From assembly GCA_016839165.1 (NCBI GenBank), contig CP069300.1, positions 4,712,001 through 4,776,000 of the forward strand: a DNA stretch of 64,000 nucleotides. Reading direction: 5' to 3'. A program made the position numbers and the translations under genes. Source of the stretch: Bradyrhizobium sp. PSBB068. GTDB lineage: Bacteria > Pseudomonadota > Alphaproteobacteria > Rhizobiales > Xanthobacteraceae. Every line of letters begins with the position of its first letter. Within the stretch, counting starts at the first letter, position 1. The notes beneath the pieces are model-generated. The model was not told the origin of the DNA. It did no database searches and was given only the letters and a program-made list of their open reading frames with translations. Below are positions 26,799-32,880 of the stretch, in pieces.

Positions 26799-26824
26799 AG
26801 ACCAAGGCTCTAGAGACCAAGGCT
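26796..26824. repeat. 14-bp direct repeat duplicating the caspase gene stop
   Basis: TAGAGACCAAGGCT occurs at 26796-26809 and again at 26811-26824. On the minus strand each copy spells the end of the caspase protein (SLGL) followed by a TAG stop, so the gene terminus is present twice, the outer copy lying just after the real stop. It looks like a small tandem duplication or slippage product. Confidence 0.8.
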
Positions 26825-28150
26825 TTCGCGCAGCCGCTGAAGCTGCGGTCGGATCTGCTCGCAATCAAGCTCCTGCTCGAACGTCCTGAACGCCTCGACG
26901 CTCGGCTCGCCGCGAAGCTTGGCAAGTCGCGCGGCATCTCGCGCGCAGACGTCGGCATCGGAAGACTGCGGGGCGGGTACGGCCTGACGTTGCGCCTGCT
27001 GCGCCCTGGGCGCTTCGGGCGCGGTTGGCTGCGGCGGATCGCTCGCCACGCTTTCAAGCAGGCGCTGCACCTGGGCCTTCAGCCGTTCGCAGGTCAGCTC
27101 GCGTTGCAGCTTGGCGATTTCTGCAGGCGACGGCTCGGCGCGCAATCGCGCCAGACGCTGCTCATCGCGGCTACAAGCCGTCGCGGGATCCGCCGTGTCG
27201 CGCACCGCCGGCGCAGGCTGGACCGGCGGGACCATCGCGACGGCGGGCTTGGTCGGGGCCGCCCCGGCGGCAGCCGGCGCCGGTCGCGAGGCGACAGCCG
27301 GCGGCTTGGCGGCGACGGGCGGATTGGCGACCTGCGAGGGTAGTGCGACCCGCTCGGTTTTCGGCTCGGGCTGCGGCACCAGCGAAATGGTGGCTCCGCC
27401 GAGCGAGCCATAGATGAACGGCTCCTGGCGCCCCCCGGTCATGCTGATCACATCGTCGCGCACGCGACCGAGGGCGATGCGGATATCGACGCCAGGCTCG
27501 GTGAGATGCCGCAGCAGCGCGGTCGCATAGGGGCTGTTCACGCCATCGCCATCGTAGGACACCGAGCCGGCCTTCGCGGCATAGGCCACCAGCGTGTCGG
27601 CGCTGACGTCTTCCAGCTTGCCGAGACCTCCCCGCATCTGCGAGCGCAGGCCGGCCGACCGGACGCGCGACGGGAACGGATTGTCGCGGCACGCGTCGAG
27701 CAGGATCAGGCGCAGCCGGCGCACCGACTGCAGCGCCCAGATCAGGCGATCAAGCGCCACCGCCTCGTCGTCGACGTCGTAGTCGCGGCTCAACTTCGCG
27801 TCGACCGGAATCAGGTAGTTAGATCCGTTCATCTCGACGCCGTGGCCGGCATAATAGACCACGGCAATATCGGCGCTCTCCGCCGTGACCAGGAAGTCGC
27901 GCACCGCGCGCTTGAACTCGACGACGCCGAGATCGTTGCGCGAGATCACCACCTCAAAGCCGGCCGATTTCAGCAGGCCCGAAATCGCGGTAGCGTCGCT
28001 GATCGTGTTGCCGAGCGTCGGCGCGCTCTTATAGGCGGAATTGCCGATTACGAGCGCCACGCGCCGATCCGCGACAGCCGCAGTCGCAAACAAGGTCGAG
28101 GCCGCGAGGCAGGCGGCGTAGGCAATGGTTCGTCGCAGCGTCGTTCTCAA
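26810..28150 (-). CDS. Exported caspase-family (C14) protein with duplicated C-terminal Cys module, copy 2
   Basis: A 446-residue protein with a signal peptide ending near AAVAD (residue 28). The caspase-like domain (about 29-255) has its dyad as His103 in VVYYAGHGVEMNGSNYLIP and Cys154 in LILLDACRDNPF. After a Pro/Ala-rich linker (about 260-320) come two copies of a 43-residue helical module: residues 326-368 (CSRDEQRLARLRAEPSPAEI) and 402-444 (CARDAARLAKLRGEPSVEAF). Each module has two cysteines separated by 27 residues (326/354 and 402/430), probably disulfide-linked in the periplasm. The start overlaps the DUF4399 gene by four bases, so both are co-translated. Confidence 0.9.
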   Translation of the reverse strand: MRTTLRRTIAYAACLAASTLFATAAVADRRVALVIGNSAYKSAPTLGNTISDATAISGLLKSAGFEVVISRNDLGVVEFKRAVRDFLVTAESADIAVVYYAGHGVEMNGSNYLIPVDAKLSRDYDVDDEAVALDRLIWALQSVRRLRLILLDACRDNPFPSRVRSAGLRSQMRGGLGKLEDVSADTLVAYAAKAGSVSYDGDGVNSPYATALLRHLTEPGVDIRIALGRVRDDVISMTGGRQEPFIYGSLGGATISLVPQPEPKTERVALPSQVANPPVAAKPPAVASRPAPAAAGAAPTKPAVAMVPPVQPAPAVRDTADPATACSRDEQRLARLRAEPSPAEIAKLQRELTCERLKAQVQRLLESVASDPPQPTAPEAPRAQQAQRQAVPAPQSSDADVCARDAARLAKLRGEPSVEAFRTFEQELDCEQIRPQLQRLRESLGL

Positions 28151-29106
28151 TAGCGATAGTACCTATGCGTATGATGGTGCTTCCGGCGATACGGAGGGCG
28201 GCCATCGGAGGTGACGTTGACGGTGATGACCTCGGAGAAGACCGCCGGGTCATGCGGCGTATGGCTGAAATCGGCGAACAGCAGCCGCAGCTTGTGCTGG
28301 CCGAGCGGCAGCGTGATCTTGGCCTCGGTCTGGCCCGCACCGAAATGCAGATGGTTGAAGTCGCTCGGAATCGGCTGATCGAGCGGCGGCAGGTCGGCAT
28401 CCACCAGCAAGTGATGATGGCCGGTGTTCGGCTTGTCGAAGCCCGCGGGCGCAACGCCCATGTTGAGCAGGCCGAAACGGATCACCGGGTTCGGCGGAAT
28501 GTAGCTGCCGTCCCTAGGGTAGATGAAATAGACCTTGGCGTCCTTGGGCGATGGCCGGCGACCGGCAGGCGGAGCGGCGGCCGGTGCTGCGGCAGCCGCC
28601 GGCGCCGCAGCTGGCGGGGCCGGCGCGGCGGCCTGCGGAGCCGCGGCGGGATCGACGACCTTCACCTTGATGCGCTCCGAGATCACCGGCGGCGAATGCG
28701 GAACATGGTTCTTGTCGCCGAACACGAGCTGCAGCGTGTGTTCGCCGGGCGGCAGCGTCAGTTCGGTCTCGGTCTGCCCCGCCCCGAAATGCAGATGCTG
28801 GAAGTCGTTCGGGATCTCGACATTGAGCGGGGGCGTCGGCGCATCGATGATCAGGTGATGGTGGCCAGAATTCGCGCGATCCGAACCGGCGGGCGCAACA
28901 CCCATGCCGCGCAGGCCAAAGTGGATGGTCGACTTCGGGGGAATTGAATCACCATCCTTGAGGCCGATGAAGTAGACGGCGGCGCCAGGTGGCGACGATG
29001 TCGGTCCCCCGGTCTGCGCTCGCGCGGGCACGGCGAATGCGAGCAGAGCAAGAAGCGGCACCAACGCTGACGGGAAAGACCTACGCATCTTCTGCAATCG
29101 CATCAT
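28147..29106 (-). CDS. Exported protein with two DUF4399 domains
   Basis: A 319-residue protein with a signal peptide ending FAVPARAQ. Two DUF4399 domains are separated by an Ala/Pro-rich linker. Domain 1 carries VYFIGLKDGDSIPPKSTIHF, NSGHHHLIIDA and DFQHLHFGAGQTETELTLPP; domain 2 repeats these as VYFIYPRDGSYIPPNPVIRF, NTGHHHLLVDA and DFNHLHFGAGQTEAKITLPL. The His-rich clusters could bind metal. The C-terminus is Arg/His/Tyr-rich (RRKHHHTHRYYRY). Function is unknown. ATG 29106 has a GGGGA ribosome-binding site. The gene precedes the caspase gene with a four-base overlap. Confidence 0.85.
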   Translation of the reverse strand: MMRLQKMRRSFPSALVPLLALLAFAVPARAQTGGPTSSPPGAAVYFIGLKDGDSIPPKSTIHFGLRGMGVAPAGSDRANSGHHHLIIDAPTPPLNVEIPNDFQHLHFGAGQTETELTLPPGEHTLQLVFGDKNHVPHSPPVISERIKVKVVDPAAAPQAAAPAPPAAAPAAAAAPAAAPPAGRRPSPKDAKVYFIYPRDGSYIPPNPVIRFGLLNMGVAPAGFDKPNTGHHHLLVDADLPPLDQPIPSDFNHLHFGAGQTEAKITLPLGQHKLRLLFADFSHTPHDPAVFSEVITVNVTSDGRPPYRRKHHHTHRYYRY

Positions 29107-29319
29107 TTGCAATTCCCCGATCCCGGCCACGTCGTCGCGGCCAATCGCATCATCAAAATTGTGTCCAGTCTTGTCCGCGCTGAAATCTCGGCTGCGCGAT
29201 AACTGCTAGTCGTCTGCTTCGGAGCTCGGCTTGCCGATCATCGCTGAATGAAGCATTCTTGCTCCGCTTGATTGCACAATCGCGTTGACGATCATTGGCA
29301 TTTTAGCCGGATACGATAG

Positions 29320-30207
29320 ATGAAAATAAATTCCCTGTTTGTGATATCAATCACAGCGTTGGCCACAACACTTGGCGCCAACGGCAAGACCGCAACCCTC
29401 AGGCAGGATAGTGAATCTGGTTCGCATCGTCCAGCGCCTCCCGAACATCTGACCGTGGCGCAAGCTCCGACGCAGCCGTCGCGCCTTGAACCTGGAGACG
29501 TTTTCCGCGACTGTACAGACTGTGGGGAGCTCGTCGTTTTGCCGCCCGGCGACTTCGTGATGGGTTCCAACGATACGCCGTACGAAAAGCCGGAGCGGAC
29601 GATCCCCATTCCACGGCCGTTCGCGATCGGGCGCCGCGAAGTCACTTTCGCCGAATGGGATCAATGCGCCGACGCAGGCGCCTGCAAGTTTCGGCCCGAC
29701 GATCACGGTTGGGGCCGCGGCAGCCAGCCCGTCATCAATGTCAGCTGGGACGATACCAAGCTCTTCCTGGCGTGGCTGTCGCAACGCACCGGACAGAAGT
29801 ATCGGCTTCCGACCGAAGCCGAGTGGGAATATGCGGCGCGCGCCGGGACCAAGACACCGTACTGGTGGGGCCGCGACGTCGGCACGGGGCGCGCCCAATG
29901 CGCGAACTGCGTCACTCCCCCGCCGCAGAAGATGGCACCGGTCGGCTCATTCCGCCCCAATGGTTTCGGACTGTACGACACCGCGGGCAACGTCGCCGAA
30001 TGGGTCGAGGATTGCTGGAACGACAATTACCGCAACGCACCGAAGGACGCCTCGGCATGGACCAGCGGCGATTGCCGGCTGCGTGTGCTGCGGGGCGGCA
30101 ACTTCACCAGTCCGGCGACCGCGATCCGCTCGGCGGCGCGATTCCGCTACGACGTCGACGTGCGCTACTATGGCAACGGCTTTCGCTTCGTGCGAGAGTT
30201 GCCGTGA
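29320..30207 (+). CDS. Exported SUMF1/FGE-fold protein lacking catalytic cysteines
   Basis: A 295-residue protein with an N-terminal signal peptide and a full formylglycine-generating-enzyme fold: VLPPGDFVMGSNDTPYEKPE, RREVTFAEWDQC, PVINVSWDDTKLFLAWLSQR, YRLPTEAEWEYAARAGT, GLYDTAGNVAEWVEDCWND and the end RFVRELP. In true formylglycine-generating enzymes two cysteines follow the RGG motif; here the segment is RGGNFTSPATAIRSAARFRY, with Ser and Ile at the equivalent positions, so sulfatase activation is unlikely. Related cysteine-less proteins bind ligands or serve other chemistry. It overlaps the next gene by one base. The opening bases are AT-rich compared with neighbours. Confidence 0.87.
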   Translation: MKINSLFVISITALATTLGANGKTATLRQDSESGSHRPAPPEHLTVAQAPTQPSRLEPGDVFRDCTDCGELVVLPPGDFVMGSNDTPYEKPERTIPIPRPFAIGRREVTFAEWDQCADAGACKFRPDDHGWGRGSQPVINVSWDDTKLFLAWLSQRTGQKYRLPTEAEWEYAARAGTKTPYWWGRDVGTGRAQCANCVTPPPQKMAPVGSFRPNGFGLYDTAGNVAEWVEDCWNDNYRNAPKDASAWTSGDCRLRVLRGGNFTSPATAIRSAARFRYDVDVRYYGNGFRFVRELP

Positions 30208-30641
30208 TGCGGCGTGCACATGAACCGGCCGCACGCATGTTGCTCGCAGCATGCGCAATCAGCGCCGGCCCTGCATTGGCGCAGTCCCTCTCCGCGAAAG
30301 GTCAGATCGGCTATCTGCAGGAATGGGAGATGCAGGCGAATCTCGCCGGCACCGCTGACAGCACAGGCTATGCCGGCGCGATCACATTGCGGCATGTCGG
30401 GCTCTGCAGCATCAACGGATCGGAGGAAAAGACCGGCACCCTCGAGCTGCACGTATCGACGCGGCCACCGCATGTCGAGGGTACGCTGGCATTGGCCGAC
30501 GACAAATGCCACCTCGCGGCATCCGGAGCGCAGGGCTATTCGGGCCTCCTGAAATGCCGTGACGGCCAGGACGTGCCGATCAACTTCTCCATCGAGCCGC
30601 TGGGCAGCACCGCTCACATCCCGACGGCCGTCACCAGGTAG
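30207..30641 (+). CDS. Small exported protein of unknown function downstream of SUMF1-like gene
   Basis: A 144-residue protein beginning with a signal peptide (MLLAACAISAGPALAQ at residues 11-26). The mature part of about 118 residues is predicted beta-rich and has three cysteines (GLCSING, DDKCHLAASG, LLKCRDGQD). The ATG at 30207 shares its first base with the TGA of the upstream SUMF1-fold gene, a strong sign of translational coupling. No family is recognised. The pairing suggests the two periplasmic products work together. Confidence 0.75.
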   Translation: MRRAHEPAARMLLAACAISAGPALAQSLSAKGQIGYLQEWEMQANLAGTADSTGYAGAITLRHVGLCSINGSEEKTGTLELHVSTRPPHVEGTLALADDKCHLAASGAQGYSGLLKCRDGQDVPINFSIEPLGSTAHIPTAVTR

Positions 30642-30656
30642 CACACGCCGCTGCGC

Positions 30657-30708
30657 CAGAGCATGATCCGGAAACGTGCGTCGCGCGGTGTTGCGAAAGA
30701 TCGTGCTC
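30657..30708 (+). repeat. Interspersed palindromic element, copy 3
   Basis: Reads AGAGCATGATCCGGAAACGT ... GCGAAAGATCGTGCTC, closely similar to copy 2 at 26698. The ends are complementary (GAGCATGATC with GATCGTGCTC, one G-T pair on RNA). It lies between convergent genes and could double as a terminator. Confidence 0.7.
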
Positions 30709-30712
30709 CGCT

Positions 30713-31636
30713 CTAGCCGCCCTTCTTCATCGGCTTTGGCGGCCCGTCGACCGGCGGCAGCGACTTGATGTAGTCGGCGATCGCGTCGCGATCGCTTGAC
30801 GAGAGCTGCGAGGTGTTGCGGATCACGCGCACCATCGATCCGCCGGCGCTATCGCCGTCCGGCGTCTGTCCGCTTTCGAGGAAATAGGCGATGTCCTTCG
30901 CGCTCCAGTCCGCGATCCCCCGCGGCGTGATGTTGGGGACCCAGCCTTCGCCCTCCGGATTCGGGCCGCCGGCGAAACGCTGCGAGCTGATGATGCCGCC
31001 GAGGAAATTCCGCGGGCTGTGACACTCGGCACAATGACCGAAGCTGTTGACGAGGTAGGCGCCGCGATACCAATGCGCCGAGCGGCTTGCATCCGCGACG
31101 AACGGCTTGCCGTCCATGAACAGGAATTTCCAGACCCCGACATTGCGCCTGATGTTGAACGGAAACGGCACGTCGTGGTCGCGCACCTTGCCGGCGACCG
31201 GCGGCAAGGTCTTCAGATAGGCGAACAGGTCGCGCACGTCGTTGACCCTGGCGTGCTGATAGGATGTGTAGGGAAACGCGGGGAAATAGTGCGTCCCCGA
31301 CGGCGAGGTGCCCTTCATGACCGCGGTGACGAAATCGGCCTCGCTCCAGCGCCCGATGCCGTCATTCGGATCGGGCGAGATGTTCGGCGCGTAGAAGGTG
31401 CCGAACGGCGACGGTATCGCGAGGCCGCCGCCCAATTTGGTGCGGTCGTCCTGCTTCGGCACCGCGTGGCAGGAGGAACATCCTCCCGCATTGAACGTTG
31501 TGAGGCCGTTGGCCAGGTTTGGCTGGTAGGCCGGCAGCGCACTCGCGGCGACGGTCGCGGGGATCGTCAGCCACCAGAACACGCAGATGCCGATGATGCC
31601 GGCCAGGCCGGCAAGGAGAACAATTCGTCGCAACAT
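30713..31636 (-). CDS. Diheme cytochrome c, membrane-anchored
   Basis: A 307-residue protein with an N-terminal hydrophobic anchor (residues 5-25) and two class I cytochrome c domains. Heme sites are CSSCH (Cys53-His57) and CAECH (Cys202-His206), with candidate axial methionines in VMKGTSPSG and MVRVIRN. The arrangement resembles the cytochrome subunits of periplasmic alcohol/aldehyde and sorbose dehydrogenases. It would carry electrons from a periplasmic or membrane dehydrogenase to the respiratory chain. The neighbouring CoxL-type gene at 32881 is a possible partner but is separated by two other genes. The tail is Pro/Lys-rich. Confidence 0.9.
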   Translation of the reverse strand: MLRRIVLLAGLAGIIGICVFWWLTIPATVAASALPAYQPNLANGLTTFNAGGCSSCHAVPKQDDRTKLGGGLAIPSPFGTFYAPNISPDPNDGIGRWSEADFVTAVMKGTSPSGTHYFPAFPYTSYQHARVNDVRDLFAYLKTLPPVAGKVRDHDVPFPFNIRRNVGVWKFLFMDGKPFVADASRSAHWYRGAYLVNSFGHCAECHSPRNFLGGIISSQRFAGGPNPEGEGWVPNITPRGIADWSAKDIAYFLESGQTPDGDSAGGSMVRVIRNTSQLSSSDRDAIADYIKSLPPVDGPPKPMKKGG

Positions 31637-31802
31637 TCACCGATCCGTCATTGGTCGCGCTAGCGTATCAACCAGTATGATGACAACCCTTCGTACAAGC
31701 TCTCATCAAATTTGCCGCAGCTCACGATCATTCTGGGAATAAATCGGCGAAGCCGCTGTTGAAGAACTGCAACCGTCCTGTGACGTCAAAGGGGAGAGAA
31801 CC

Positions 31803-32225
31803 ATGCCAAACAAGACCTTGCTTGCCACGCTGACACTCGGTGCTGCCGTCGCCCTCGCCGGTCCGGCCTTCGCCGAGAAGCTGACAGCGAAGCTGGACGG
31901 CAAATCCGAAGTGCCTGCCACCACCAGCGCGGGCACCGGCACTGCCGACATCGACTATGATGCCGCCAGCAAGAAACTCAGCTGGAAGCTGACATATTCC
32001 GGCCTGTCAGGCCCAGCCACCGCCGCGCATTTCCACGGCCCTGCCGAGGCCGGCAAGAATTCCGGCGTCGCGGTCGCCATCCCGAACGCGACGTCGAGCC
32101 CTGTCGAAGGCAGCGCCACGCTGACCGACGCGCAGGCCGCCGATCTGCTCGCCGGCAAGTACTATGTCAACGTCCACACCGCGGCCAACCCGGGCGGCGA
32201 GATCCGCGGCCAGGTCACCAAGTAG
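31803..32225 (+). CDS. Exported CHRD-domain protein
   Basis: A 140-residue protein with a signal peptide cleaved after FAEK and one CHRD domain: LDGKSEVPATTSAGTGTADI, SGPATAAHFHGPAEAGKN and YVNVHTAANPGGEIRGQV. CHRD domains (first noted in chordin) occur in many secreted bacterial proteins of unknown role; the conserved AAHFHGPA and NVHT...GEIRGQ motifs are intact. A strong ribosome-binding site (GGGGAGAG) precedes the ATG and a strong terminator follows, so this is a single-gene unit. Confidence 0.92.
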   Translation: MPNKTLLATLTLGAAVALAGPAFAEKLTAKLDGKSEVPATTSAGTGTADIDYDAASKKLSWKLTYSGLSGPATAAHFHGPAEAGKNSGVAVAIPNATSSPVEGSATLTDAQAADLLAGKYYVNVHTAANPGGEIRGQVTK

Positions 32226-32264
32226 GCCCGACGGCGCAAATCGAACAACAAAAGGCCGACACAA

Positions 32265-32300
32265 AAGAGGGGCGGACGCTACGCGGCGTCCGCCCCTCTT
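32265..32300. terminator. Strong bidirectional hairpin terminator
   Basis: A 15-bp perfect stem (32265-32279 with 32286-32300) with a six-base loop, flanked by AAAA on the left and TT on the right. It lies between the convergent CHRD and cytochrome genes and can serve both strands. Confidence 0.85.
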
Positions 32301-32331
32301 CAATGAAGACCTGCAGCGTCGGAAACCACGA

Positions 32332-32778
32332 TCAGCCCTTCTTGAGGCGATAGGTCTCGTGGCAGCCGCCGCACTGCTTGCCGATGACACCGAGCTCGGC
32401 CTTCAGCGTGTCGACATCCTTGATCTTGCCCTTGGCGTCCGCGACGGCCTTGGCATAGCTCGCGATGTGCTGCTCGAAGCCCGCCTTGTCTTCCCAGATC
32501 TTCGGATCGGCCGAGTAATCGCCTTCGGTCTTCAGCCCCTTGGAGCTTTCGGGGAACAGCGTCGGCAGCTTCTTGGCGGTGTCCTCGAACTTCGCCAGTG
32601 CAGCATCGACGGTTGCCTGGTCATAGGGCTTCTCGCCCTTGATGATGGCCCCGAGCGCACCGGCGTTCTTGCCGGTCTCCTTCATCTGCGCCTGGGTCTG
32701 CTTGACCTGCTCCTGGTCGGCTACGACGGCACCCGCACTCAACGCCAGCATCGCAGCAACGACGACAATCCGCTTCAT
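32332..32778 (-). CDS. Class II cytochrome c (cytochrome c' / c556 type)
   Basis: A 148-residue exported protein with a signal peptide ending near GAVVAD (residue 21). The single heme site is at the C-terminus, CGGCHETYR (Cys136, Cys139, His140), as in four-helix-bundle cytochromes c' and c556. Residues 25-130 are helical. Such proteins bind NO or act as small periplasmic electron carriers. It lies downstream of the CoxL-type gene on the same strand, but a hairpin at 32845 separates them. ATG 32778 follows a gagggg ribosome-binding site. Confidence 0.93.
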   Translation of the reverse strand: MKRIVVVAAMLALSAGAVVADQEQVKQTQAQMKETGKNAGALGAIIKGEKPYDQATVDAALAKFEDTAKKLPTLFPESSKGLKTEGDYSADPKIWEDKAGFEQHIASYAKAVADAKGKIKDVDTLKAELGVIGKQCGGCHETYRLKKG

Positions 32779-32844
32779 CGGCAAAACCCCTCAATTCGCT
32801 CTGTCCCGGTCCGCAGGTGCGCGGCCGGCCTGGTTGGCAAACAC

Positions 32845-32872
32845 CGCAGGCGGAATCTTCATTCCGCCTGCG
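32845..32872 (-). terminator. Hairpin just after the CoxL-type gene
   Basis: A 12-bp perfect inverted repeat (32845-32856 with 32861-32872) with a four-base loop begins eight bases after the stop of the CoxL-type gene. Following it on the minus strand is only a short GTGTTTG, so termination may be partial and the downstream cytochrome gene might still be read through. Confidence 0.7.
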
Positions 32873-32880
32873 ACAATTTA

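Noticed and set aside
29271-29290. A possible FixK/FNR box (TTGAT...AATC) upstream of the SUMF1-like gene
   Set aside because: The right half does not match ATCAA at the required spacing, so the similarity is only partial.
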